A stretch of 64,000 nucleotides of DNA from Streptomyces albireticuli (GTDB lineage: Bacteria; Actinomycetota; Actinomycetes; Streptomycetales; Streptomycetaceae). Location of the stretch: NCBI RefSeq assembly GCF_002192455.1, contig NZ_CP021744.1, positions 2,634,001 to 2,698,000 of the forward strand, read 5' to 3'. Positions within the stretch are counted from its first letter, which is position 1; each line of letters opens with the position of its first letter. The notes beneath the pieces were generated by a model. That model saw only the letters and a list, made by a program, of their open reading frames with translations. It did not search any database and had not been told where the DNA came from. Below, piece by piece: positions 16,739 to 26,011 of this stretch. Position numbers and translations under genes: made by a program.

Positions 16739-19141
16739 TTACGCCGCCACCGGCACCTCCACCGGCGCCCCCGCCGGCCGGAGGGCCAGGTCCAGGGCCT
16801 GGCGTACGTCCGAGACCGGGTGCACCGACAGCTTCGCCAGGACCTCCGCCGGCACGTCGTCCAGGTCCGCCTCGTTCCGCTTCGGGATGATCACGGTCGT
16901 GAGGCCGGCGCGGTGGGCGGCCAGGAGCTTCTGCTTGACGCCGCCGACCGGGAGGACGCGGCCGGTCAGGGAGACCTCGCCCGTCATCGCCACGTCCGGG
17001 CGGACCCGGCGGCCCGACAGCAGGGACGCCAGGGCCGTCGTCATCGTGACGCCCGCGCTCGGGCCGTCCTTCGGGACGGCGCCCGCGGGGACGTGCAGGT
17101 GGACGCCGCGCTCCTTGAAGTCGCCGACGGGCAGCTCCAGTTCCGCACCGTGGGAGCGGAGGAAGGACAGCGCGATCCGCGCCGACTCCTTCATCACGTC
17201 GCCCAGCTGGCCCGTGAGGGTCAGGCCCGCGCCGCCCGTCTCCGGGTCGGCCAGGGACGCCTCGACGAACAGGACGTCGCCGCCCGCGCCCGTCACCGCG
17301 AGGCCCGTCGCCACACCCGGCACCGACGTGCGGCGCTCGGCCGGGTCCTGGGCCGCCTCCGGGGTGTGGTGCGGGCGCCCGATCAGCGGGCGCAGTTGCT
17401 CCACGCCCACGGTGAACGGCAGCTCCTGCTCGCCCAGTTCGTGCTTCGCCGCGATCTTGCGCAGCAGCCGGGCCACCGCCCGCTCCAGGGTGCGGACGCC
17501 CGCCTCCCGGGTGTACTCGCCGGCGAGCTTGCGGAGGGCCTCGTCCTCCAGGACCACCTCGCCGCTCTCCAGCCCCGCGCGCTCCAGCTGCCTCGGCAGC
17601 AGGTGGTCGCGGGCGATGACGACCTTCTCGTCCTCGGTGTAGCCGTCGAGGCGGACCAGCTCCATGCGGTCCAGGAGCGCCTCCGGGATGGCGTCCAGGA
17701 CATTCGCCGTGGCCAGGAAGACCACGTCGGACAGGTCCAGTTCCACCTCCAGGTAGTGGTCCCGGAAGGTGTGGTTCTGGGCCGGGTCGAGGACCTCCAG
17801 GAGGGCCGCCGCGGGGTCGCCGCGGAAGTCGGAGCCGACCTTGTCGATCTCGTCGAGCAGTACGACCGGGTTCATCGAGCCGGCCTCCTTCACCGCCCGG
17901 ACGATCCGGCCGGGCAGCGCCCCCACGTACGTACGGCGGTGGCCGCGGATCTCGGCCTCGTCCCGTACGCCGCCCAGGGCGACCCGGACGAACTTCCGCC
18001 CCATCGCGCGGGCCACGGACTCGCCGAGCGAGGTCTTGCCCACGCCGGGCGGGCCGACCAGAGCGAGCACCGCGCCGCCGCGCCGGCCGCCGACGACGCC
18101 CAGGCCGCGGTCGGCCCGGCGCTTGCGGACGGCGAGGTATTCGGTGATGCGCTCCTTGACGTCCTCCAGGCCCGCGTGGTCCGCGTCGAGGACGGCCTTG
18201 GCGCCGGGGATGTCGTACGCGTCCTCGGTCCGCTCGTTCCACGGCATCTCCAGGACCGTGTCGAGCCAGGTGCGGATCCAGCCGCCCTCCGGGCTCTGGT
18301 CGGAGGCGCGCTCGAGCTTGTCGACCTCCTTGAGCGCGGCCTCGCGGACCTTCCCGGGCAGGTCGGCGGCCTCGACGCGGGCCCGGTAGTCGTCGGACTC
18401 GCTGTCCGGGTCGCCGTTGAGGTCGGCGAGTTCCTTGCGGACGGCCTCCAGCTGACGGCGGAGCAGGAACTCGCGCTGCTGCTTGTCGACGCCCTCCTGG
18501 ACGTCCTTGGCGATGGACTCGGCGACGTCCTGCTCGGCCAGGTGCTCGCCGAGCCGGCGGACGGCGAGCTTCAGCCGGGCCACGGGGTCGGCGGTCTCCA
18601 GCAGCTCGACGCGCTGGGCGAGGTTGAGGAACGGGGAGTAGCCGGAGTTGTCGGCGAGCAGGCCGACGTCGTCGATCTGCTGGACGCGGTCCACGACCTG
18701 CCAGGCGCCGCGCTTGCGCAGCCAGCTGGTGGCCAGGGCCTTGTACTCCTTCACCAGGTCGGCCACCGCGCCCGGCAGCGGGTCCGGGGTGATCTCCTCG
18801 ATCCGGGCGCCCTCGACCCACAGGGCCGCGCCCGGCCCGGTCGTCCCGGCCCCGATGCGCACGCGGGCGAGCCCCCGGATGAGCGCGCCGGGGTCGCCGT
18901 CGGAGAGCCGGCCGACCTGCTCGACGCGGCCGAGCGTGCCGGTGCCCACGTACGCGCCCTCGATCCGGGGAACAAGCAGCACCCGCGGCTTGTCGTCCCC
19001 GGTGGCGGCGGCCTGGGCGGCCTCCACCGCGGCCCGCACCTCGGCGTCGGAGAGGTCCAGGGGGACGACCATGCCGGGCAGCACGACCTCGTCGTCGAGG
19101 GGCAGGACGGGCAGGGTGAGCGGTGTGGACGTGAAAGCCAT
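16739..19141 (-). CDS. lon: ATP-dependent Lon protease
   Basis: 800 residues, the usual Lon length. It has an N-terminal substrate-binding domain (LPVLPLDDEVVLPGMVVPL), an AAA+ module with Walker A GPPGVGKTSLGES near residue 361 and Walker B VVLLDEIDKVG, then the peptidase domain with catalytic Ser in KDGPSAGVTM (near 692) and Lys in GGVKQKLLAA (near 735). It degrades misfolded and regulatory proteins in the cytoplasm. ATG 19141 follows GGGGAG; a TTG at 19162 is less likely. An HspR-associated inverted repeat lies 22 to 42 bp upstream, fitting published HspR control of lon in Streptomyces lividans. Confidence 0.96.
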   Translation of the reverse strand: MAFTSTPLTLPVLPLDDEVVLPGMVVPLDLSDAEVRAAVEAAQAAATGDDKPRVLLVPRIEGAYVGTGTLGRVEQVGRLSDGDPGALIRGLARVRIGAGTTGPGAALWVEGARIEEITPDPLPGAVADLVKEYKALATSWLRKRGAWQVVDRVQQIDDVGLLADNSGYSPFLNLAQRVELLETADPVARLKLAVRRLGEHLAEQDVAESIAKDVQEGVDKQQREFLLRRQLEAVRKELADLNGDPDSESDDYRARVEAADLPGKVREAALKEVDKLERASDQSPEGGWIRTWLDTVLEMPWNERTEDAYDIPGAKAVLDADHAGLEDVKERITEYLAVRKRRADRGLGVVGGRRGGAVLALVGPPGVGKTSLGESVARAMGRKFVRVALGGVRDEAEIRGHRRTYVGALPGRIVRAVKEAGSMNPVVLLDEIDKVGSDFRGDPAAALLEVLDPAQNHTFRDHYLEVELDLSDVVFLATANVLDAIPEALLDRMELVRLDGYTEDEKVVIARDHLLPRQLERAGLESGEVVLEDEALRKLAGEYTREAGVRTLERAVARLLRKIAAKHELGEQELPFTVGVEQLRPLIGRPHHTPEAAQDPAERRTSVPGVATGLAVTGAGGDVLFVEASLADPETGGAGLTLTGQLGDVMKESARIALSFLRSHGAELELPVGDFKERGVHLHVPAGAVPKDGPSAGVTMTTALASLLSGRRVRPDVAMTGEVSLTGRVLPVGGVKQKLLAAHRAGLTTVIIPKRNEADLDDVPAEVLAKLSVHPVSDVRQALDLALRPAGAPVEVPVAA

Positions 19142-19162
19142 GATCTCCCCTTCGGCAGGCAA

Positions 19163-19183
19163 GTTGAGCTACATCGACTCAAT
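19163..19183. promoter_or_regulatory. HAIR-type HspR operator upstream of lon
   Basis: On the lon strand the site reads ATTGAGT, 7 bases, GCTCAAC. It matches the HspR-associated inverted repeat consensus CTTGAGT-N7-ACTCAAG in 11 of 14 arm positions. Its place just upstream of the lon start is where a repressor would block transcription. Confidence 0.8.
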
Positions 19184-19253
19184 GTGTAGGCGCCGCCGGA
19201 TGTTCCCCCGGACGTGTTCGCTCTGAGCGATCAGCGCCCGGGGAGGAAGTCAC

Positions 19254-20240
19254 CTACGCCGCGTTCGGGAACGCCCGCCGGTAGTCCGTCGGCGACACCC
19301 CCAGGTGCTGGGCGAAGTGCCGCCGCAGGTTCGTCCCCGTCCCCAGGCCGCTCCGCTCCCCGATCCGCTCGACCGACAGGTCCGTCGTCTCCAGCAGGAC
19401 CCGCGCCCGGGCCAGCCGCTGGTTCAGCAGCCACTTCAGCGGCGTCGTGCCCGTCGCGGCGTGCAGCCGGCGGAAGAACGTGCGGGGGCTCATCCCGGCC
19501 CGGCGGGCGAGGTCGTCGACGGTCAGCGGGCGGTCGAGGTGCTCGGTGGCCCACTGGAGCACGGGCGCGAGGCCGTCGTCCCCGGCGGCCGGGACGGCCA
19601 GGTCGACGTACTGCGCCTGACCCCCGGGCCGGTGCGCGGGGACGACCAGGCGGCGGGCCAGCTGGTTGGCGACGTGCGCGCCCAGGTCGTGGCGGACCAG
19701 GTGCAGGCACAGGTCGAGCCCGGCGGTGACGCCGGCGCTGGTGAGGACGTCGCCGTCGTCCACGTAGAGCACCGAGTCGTCGACCTCCACCCGCGGATGG
19801 CGGCGGGCGAGCTCCTCGGTGTGCATCCAGTGGCAGGTGGCCCGGCGGCCGTCCAGGACGCCCGCCTCGGCGAGCGCGAAGGCCCCGGCGCACAGGGACA
19901 CCATCCGGGCGCCCCGGGCGGCGGCCTCGCGCAGCGCGGCGATCAGCTCCGGGGGCAGCTCCCGGCCGCCCTCGACGCACGCCTCCGGCACGGAGGGGAC
20001 GATCACGGTGTCGGCGCCGATCAGCCCCTCGGGCCCGTACGGGGTACGCAGCCCGAAGCCGTGGGCGGACGCGGCCTCGCCCCGGTCCGCGCCCACCGCG
20101 CACAGCCGGAGCTCGTACCAGGGGTCGGCCAGGTCCCGGTGCGGGATGCCGAAGACCGTGGTGACGACCCCCAGCTCGTACAGGTCCCAGAAGGGGACGT
20201 CGTCGTCGATCACGGCCACTGCCACGGTTCCGGCGCTCAT
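19254..20240 (-). CDS. GlxA family transcriptional regulator (DJ-1/PfpI + AraC HTH)
   Basis: 328 residues. The N-terminal half is a DJ-1/PfpI-like (class I glutamine amidotransferase-like) ligand domain with the nucleophile-elbow motif MVSLCAGAFALAEAGVLDG. The C-terminal half is an AraC-type double HTH (PLTVDDLARRAGMSPRTFFR...TTPLKWLLNQRLARARVLLE and VERIGERSGLGTGTNLRRHF). Such regulators sense amino-acid- or amine-like ligands. It is divergent from an imine-reductase-like gene, separated by 123 bp containing repeated GGCAG/CTGCC half sites, so it probably regulates that operon. Confidence 0.9.
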   Translation of the reverse strand: MSAGTVAVAVIDDDVPFWDLYELGVVTTVFGIPHRDLADPWYELRLCAVGADRGEAASAHGFGLRTPYGPEGLIGADTVIVPSVPEACVEGGRELPPELIAALREAAARGARMVSLCAGAFALAEAGVLDGRRATCHWMHTEELARRHPRVEVDDSVLYVDDGDVLTSAGVTAGLDLCLHLVRHDLGAHVANQLARRLVVPAHRPGGQAQYVDLAVPAAGDDGLAPVLQWATEHLDRPLTVDDLARRAGMSPRTFFRRLHAATGTTPLKWLLNQRLARARVLLETTDLSVERIGERSGLGTGTNLRRHFAQHLGVSPTDYRRAFPNAA

Positions 20241-20363
20241 GCCGGCAGCCTATTGGCAGGAATGGTTCGGCTGTCGGCAGTCCTGCCACTGTCGGGCCGT
20301 TCCGGCCGCTGCGAGGGTGGTTCTCGCTTGATCCACTTCGCACCGCACGGGGAGAGACCACCG

Positions 20364-21230
20364 ATGAGTGTCACCGTTCTCGGCCTGGGACAGATGGGCA
20401 CCGCCCTGGCCGACGCCTTCCTGGCCGCCGGCCACCCGACCACCGTCTGGAACCGCTCCGCCGGCCGGGCCGACGGCCCGGTCGCGCGCGGCGCCCGGCT
20501 CGCCGGCAGCCCCGCCGAGGCCGTCGCCGCCAGCCCGCTGGTCGTCGTCTGCCTCTCGACGTACGACGTCGTCCGGGAGGTCCTGGCCGGCAGCGCCGGG
20601 GTCCTGCGCGGCCGCACGCTCGTGAACCTCACCTCCGGCTCGCCCGAGCAGGCCCGCGAGACCGCCGCCTGGGCCGCTGAACACGGGATCGACTACCTCG
20701 ACGGCGCGATCATGTCGACCCCGCCGGGCATCGGGAGCCCGGCGGTGATGCTGCTCCACAGCGGCTCGCCGGCCGCCTTCGCCGCGCACGAGGGCACCCT
20801 GCGGAGCCTGGGCGAGCCGGTCCACCTCGGCGAGGACGCGGGGACCGCCTCCCTCTACGACACCGCGCTGCTCGGCATGATGTGGGCGACGCTCGGCGGC
20901 TGGCTCCAGGGCGCGGCGCTGACCGGCGCGGACGGGATCGCGGCGACCGCGTTCACCCCGGTCGCGATCCGCTGGATGACGGCCGTCTGCGGCTTCATGA
21001 ACACCTACGCGCCCCAGATCGACGCCGGCGCGTACCCGGGCGACGACGCCACCCTCGACGTGCATCTCGCGTCCGTCGAGCACCTCGTCCAGGCCAGCGC
21101 GGCGCGCGGGCTCGACGTGGAGGTGCCGGGCCTGTTCAAGGCGTTCATGGAGCGGGCGGTCGCGGCCGGCCACGGCGGCGACAGTTACGCGCGCCTGATC
21201 GACGTCGTCCGGAACGGGGGCCGGGCGTGA
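20364..21230 (+). CDS. imine reductase-like NADPH-dependent oxidoreductase (beta-hydroxyacid dehydrogenase superfamily)
   Basis: 288 residues. An N-terminal Rossmann domain, VTVLGLGQMGTALADAFL with WNRSAGRA, is followed by VNLTSGSPEQARETAAWA, IDYLDGAIMSTPPGIGSP and LYDTALLGMMWATLGGW. These phrases are characteristic of bacterial imine reductases, which reduce cyclic imines with NADPH, rather than of 6-phosphogluconate dehydrogenase. The long interdomain helix leads to a C-terminal all-helical domain that forms the intertwined dimer. The ATG has GGGGAGAG about 7 bases upstream. It overlaps the next gene by 4 bp (GTGA). Family assignment is by motif recall; the natural substrate is unknown. Confidence 0.8.
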   Translation: MSVTVLGLGQMGTALADAFLAAGHPTTVWNRSAGRADGPVARGARLAGSPAEAVAASPLVVVCLSTYDVVREVLAGSAGVLRGRTLVNLTSGSPEQARETAAWAAEHGIDYLDGAIMSTPPGIGSPAVMLLHSGSPAAFAAHEGTLRSLGEPVHLGEDAGTASLYDTALLGMMWATLGGWLQGAALTGADGIAATAFTPVAIRWMTAVCGFMNTYAPQIDAGAYPGDDATLDVHLASVEHLVQASAARGLDVEVPGLFKAFMERAVAAGHGGDSYARLIDVVRNGGRA

Positions 21231-21874
21231 GCGTCACCCACCCGGAGAGCCCCGGCACGCGGACGGGCGCCCCGGCCCCCACCGCGGCCGGCTGGGCCGC
21301 GATGCTGACGGAGGCCGCCGACCGGTGCACCGCCGTCCTCGCGCGGGCGTCGCGCGAGGAGGACTGGGCGCGGCCCGCCCACGGGCTCGACTGGTCCTGC
21401 CGCGCCACCCTGGACCATCTGGCGCTCGGCCTCGTCGGCTACGCGGGGCTGCTCACCGCCCGGCCCACCGACCGCTACATCGCGCTGTTCGCCTCGCTCG
21501 ACCCGGAGGCGCCGCTACCGGCCCGCCTGGAGGGCATCCGCATCGCCGCGGCGCTGCTGGCGGCCACCATCCGTGGCGCGGACCCCCGGGACCGGGCCTG
21601 GCACCCCTGGGGCCACTCCGACGCGGCCGGCTTCGCCGCCATGGGCCTGGTCGAGACGCTCGTGCACACCGACGACCTCGCGCGCGCCCTCGGCATCGGG
21701 TGGCGGCTGCCCGACGAGCTCTGCGCGCCCGTCCTCGCCCGGCTGTTCCCGGACGTCCCGGACGCCGCCGCCGGGCACTCCCCCGCCGCGACCCTGCTGT
21801 GGGCCACCGGCCGGGGCGCGCTGCCCGGGCACGACCGGCGCGCGGAGTGGGCCTGGGACGGCACGGTCCGCTGA
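21227..21874 (+). CDS. DinB/maleylpyruvate isomerase N-terminal domain protein
   Basis: 215 residues of the mycothiol-dependent maleylpyruvate isomerase/DinB four-helix fold. Metal-ligand histidines are in ATLDHLALGLVGYAG and GLVETLVHTDDLARALG. Such proteins are mycothiol-dependent transferases or of unknown function. The GTG start overlaps the stop of the upstream oxidoreductase as GTGA, so the two are co-translated. The last 360 bp are covered on the opposite strand by the convergent rhomboid-like gene. Confidence 0.75.
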   Translation: MSVTHPESPGTRTGAPAPTAAGWAAMLTEAADRCTAVLARASREEDWARPAHGLDWSCRATLDHLALGLVGYAGLLTARPTDRYIALFASLDPEAPLPARLEGIRIAAALLAATIRGADPRDRAWHPWGHSDAAGFAAMGLVETLVHTDDLARALGIGWRLPDELCAPVLARLFPDVPDAAAGHSPAATLLWATGRGALPGHDRRAEWAWDGTVR

Positions 21875-22777
21875 GCGGGTGCCCCGCCCCTCCGTACCGG
21901 TCTCCCGGCCGTCGCGCAAAAGCGGACGGCAGGCCACGCCGGTGAGCAGGGCTATCGGGTGGCCCCAGCTGGCGAGGGGGTCGGCGAGCTCGACGAGGTC
22001 CTGGGCGCACGTCAGGGCGGCCAGGCCGAGGACGGTCCGGCCCGCCGTGCGGGGCAGCAGCACGGCCAGCGCGCCTATGCAGGCCATCACGCCGAAGCTG
22101 ATGCCGTAGTCGAGGCGGTGCAGCGAGGCCTCCGGCAGCCGCCCGGCGGCCACCGCGCCCGCCACGGGCAGCTCGGTGGCGAGGGTGGCCAGCACATGGC
22201 CGAGGAGGAAGACCCCGGCGGCCCGGGCGGCGCCGACCCGGCGCTCCAGCGCGCTGACGACGAGGGCGAAGAGGATGCCGTACGCGGAGTACAGGCCGCC
22301 CGCGACCCACAGGGCGCTCGCGACGAGGACGACGAGCGGCCGGTCGGCGAGGTTCGCGGCGTCGGTGCTGGAGTCGCGCAGCAGCCGGTCGACGGTCGCC
22401 TCGTCGCCGAGGTCGGTGTAGAGCGCGGTGGCCAGGAGTATCAGGCCGTAGACGAAGCTGAAGGGCGTGCCGGTGGGCGTCGGGAGCACGCGCCACGGCC
22501 GCAGGCGCCGGCCCGCGCGCCGGGGCGGCCACCAGGCGCGGTGCGCTCGTACGGGCTCCTGGGCGCCGGAGGCGGTGGCGCGGTCCGCGGCGGGGGCGTC
22601 GCCGGCCGTGCGGCGGCCGCCGTCGAGCGAGGTGGCGCCGGAGACGTCAGCGGCGGGAGGGGCTCCGGGGGAGCCGTCACGCGCGGGCACACGGCCCGGC
22701 ACGGAGGCGTCGGCGGAGGCGTCCCCCGGCTCCCGGGCGGCCTCGGACCGCACGTCGGCGGGGTCCACGACACTCAC
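21515..22777 (-). CDS. rhomboid-like membrane protein with a long antisense-encoded tail
   Basis: About 420 residues. A disordered N-terminal 100 residues rich in Pro, Ala and Arg is followed by six hydrophobic segments (for example PFSFVYGLILLATALYTDL, ILFALVVSALE, GVFLLGHVLATLATELPV, FGVMACIGALAVLL, WGHPIALLTGVA). The motif DYGISFGV holds a Ser where rhomboid proteases have GxSG, and WGHPIALLTG offers the His, so a degenerate rhomboid active site is possible. After the last membrane segment the frame stays open for about 125 low-complexity residues, reading antisense through the neighbouring DinB-like gene. GTG 22777 follows GGGAGAGGGG; the start is uncertain. Confidence 0.7.
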   Translation of the reverse strand: MSVVDPADVRSEAAREPGDASADASVPGRVPARDGSPGAPPAADVSGATSLDGGRRTAGDAPAADRATASGAQEPVRAHRAWWPPRRAGRRLRPWRVLPTPTGTPFSFVYGLILLATALYTDLGDEATVDRLLRDSSTDAANLADRPLVVLVASALWVAGGLYSAYGILFALVVSALERRVGAARAAGVFLLGHVLATLATELPVAGAVAAGRLPEASLHRLDYGISFGVMACIGALAVLLPRTAGRTVLGLAALTCAQDLVELADPLASWGHPIALLTGVACRPLLRDGRETGTEGRGTRSADRAVPGPLRAPVVPGQRAPAGGPQQGRGGGVPGGGVRDVREQPGEDGRAELVGQPPPDAEGAREVVGVHERLDQAHGGEAGRVGVAPGVPGPVPGVRATDGGRQQRRGDADALQAGR

Positions 22778-23009
22778 TCGGCCAGACCCCTCTCCCACGG
22801 TGCCCCACGGGTTCCCGGCGGGCGGCCCGCTCACTTCACGAGCGCCTCGCGCCGCACCGGTCAAACACGGGTGCGCCGCCCGCACCCGCAACATTAAAGT
22901 CCACGGAGGCCCGTCGAATCACCTTCTCCCGGTGACTCCCGTCACCTCCCTCAACCCCGGCTCCACCCCTTGCGTCCGTCGAGCGATCCGATCCCCCGGA
23001 GGCCCGCCC

Positions 23010-23714
23010 ATGACCACTCAGGAAGCCCGGTTCAGCCGCCCGGATCCGGAGCCCCCGGTCACCCTGGACCGGCGCGACGGCCCGTACGGCGAGGTGGCGC
23101 TGCGCCGTCGGGGTGACGTCCACGAGATCATCGCCAACGGCTGCTTCCTGATGGACACCTCCGACGGCCGCTCCGAGCGGCTGCTGGTCGACGCCGCGCT
23201 CGCCGCCCTGCCGCCCGGCCGGGAGCGCCCGTCGGTGCTGATCGGCGGGCTCGGGGTCGGCTTCTCGCTGGCGCGGGCGGCGGCCGCCCCGCGCTGGGGG
23301 CGGATCACGGTCGTGGAGCGGGAGCCGGCGGTCGTCGACTGGCACCTGACCGGTCCGCTGGGCGCGGTCTCGGCGGCGGCGCTCGCCGATCCGCGCACGG
23401 AGATCCTCCGCGCGGACCTGGTCGCGCACCTGAGGACGGGCACGGCGGCGTACGACGCGCTGTGCCTGGACATCGACAACGGGCCGGGCTGGACGGTCAC
23501 CGAGGACAACGGCGGCCTCTACTCCCCCGCCGGGCTCGCGGCGTGCCGGGAGCGGCTGACGCCCGGCGGGGTGCTGGCCGTGTGGTCCGCGCGGCCGTCG
23601 GAGGAGTTCGAGGAAGCCCTCCGGAATGCCGGGTTCGAAGGGGTAAGAACCGAAGAGATCACCGTTGCCCGGGGCGTCCCGGACGTCGTCCACCTCGCGC
23701 TCCGTGCCGCGTAG
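23010..23714 (+). CDS. spermidine synthase-like SAM-dependent enzyme
   Basis: 234 residues. A Rossmann methyltransferase-type core has motif I VLIGGLGVGFSLARA, an acidic loop VVEREPAVVDWH and the post-motif CLDIDNGPGWTV, followed by SPAGLAACRERLTPGGVLAVW. This matches the polyamine aminopropyltransferase superfamily. It is shorter than true spermidine synthases (about 280-300 residues), and the polyamine-binding Asp residues cannot be assigned with confidence. GGAGG lies 7 bases before the ATG. It stands alone, divergent from the rhomboid-like gene and 90 bp before a two-component system. Confidence 0.7.
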   Translation: MTTQEARFSRPDPEPPVTLDRRDGPYGEVALRRRGDVHEIIANGCFLMDTSDGRSERLLVDAALAALPPGRERPSVLIGGLGVGFSLARAAAAPRWGRITVVEREPAVVDWHLTGPLGAVSAAALADPRTEILRADLVAHLRTGTAAYDALCLDIDNGPGWTVTEDNGGLYSPAGLAACRERLTPGGVLAVWSARPSEEFEEALRNAGFEGVRTEEITVARGVPDVVHLALRAA

Positions 23715-23742
23715 CCGTCCCCCGCCACCTGCCCGTACTCTG

Positions 23743-23759
23743 CTTGCCACAGTGGCAAG
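23743..23759. promoter_or_regulatory. 17-bp perfect palindrome upstream of the two-component operon
   Basis: CTTGCCACAGTGGCAAG has 8-bp arms around a single A, 45 bp before the response-regulator ATG. It could be an autoregulatory operator for the response regulator or a weak terminator for the upstream gene. There is no U-tract, and the loop is too tight for a good terminator. Confidence 0.4.
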
Positions 23760-23804
23760 GGACTGGCCGGGAAGCAGAACGGGAAGACGCTAGGGGCGGG
23801 GCGC

Positions 23805-24538
23805 ATGGAGCAGACACACATCAGCCCGAGCGGCGCCGCGGGCTCCGCGGGGGCCCAGCGCCGGGTCCTGGTCGTCGAGGACGACCGGACGATCGTCGAC
23901 GCCATCGCGGCCCGCCTGCGGGCCGAGGGGTTCCAGGTGCGGACCGCCGGTGACGGGCCCGCGGCCGTGGACACCGCCGAGGCGTGGCAGCCGGACCTGC
24001 TGGTCCTGGACGTGATGCTGCCGGGCTTCGACGGCCTGGAGGTCTGCCGGCGCGTGCAGGCTCAGAGACCGGTGCCCGTGCTGATGCTCACGGCCCGGGA
24101 CGACGAGACGGACATGCTCGTCGGGCTGGGCGTGGGCGCCGACGACTACATGACCAAGCCGTTCTCCATGCGGGAGCTGGCCGCGCGGGTGCACGTGCTG
24201 CTGCGGCGGGTGGAGCGGGCGGCGCTGGCCGCGCACACCCCGCGCAGCGGCATCCTGCGGCTGGGCGAGCTGGAGATCGACCACGCGCAGCGGCGGGTGC
24301 GGGTGCGCGGCGAGGACGTGCACCTCACGCCGACCGAGTTCGACCTGCTGGTCTGCCTGGCGAACACGCCGCGGGCCGTGCTCTCCCGCGAGCAGCTGCT
24401 CGCGGAGGTGTGGGACTGGGCCGACGCCTCCGGCACCCGCACCGTGGACAGCCACATCAAGGCGCTCCGGCGGAAGATCGGCGCGGAGCGGATCCGTACG
24501 GTCCACGGTGTCGGCTACGCGCTGGAGACCCCGGCGGC

Positions 24539-24542
<4 letters not shown>
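23805..24542 (+). CDS. OmpR/PhoB family response regulator
   Basis: 245 residues. The receiver domain has the acidic pair in VVEDDRTI, the phosphoacceptor Asp in LLVLDVMLPGFDG, Thr in MLTARDDETD and Lys in DDYMTKPFS. The C-terminal winged helix ends TPTEFDLLVCLANTPRAVLSREQLL...RTVDSHIKALRRKIG...IRTVHGVGYALE. The gene stop overlaps the kinase start (ATGA). Position just upstream of kgd is, from memory, conserved in Streptomyces. The signal and regulon are unknown. Confidence 0.93.
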
Positions 24543-25738
<1,196 letters not shown>

Positions 25739-26011
25739 CGTAGGGTCGATGACGGAAGCACACATTCGAGGGAGTGTGGGGCCCGCTCCGGCGAACCCTG
25801 ACACCCTCGGACGCACCGTGGACCGGTCCCAGGCCGATCTCAGCCCAAGCGGAACCCGGTGTGTTTCCCGCCAAGTCATGCCTCGAAACCCGTCGCGGAA
25901 TGTGACTTGCGCGACTGCTGGCCCGGGTGGCCTGCATCAACCGGCCGGACAGGCGTAGCCTTTATTTCCGCTGTCCATCACCTTGTGAAGCGGAAGAGGG
26001 CGGTTGCCGCC

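Noticed and set aside
16703..19189. Rightward open frame antisense to lon
   Set aside because: Mirror of lon codon bias; lon has all family motifs.
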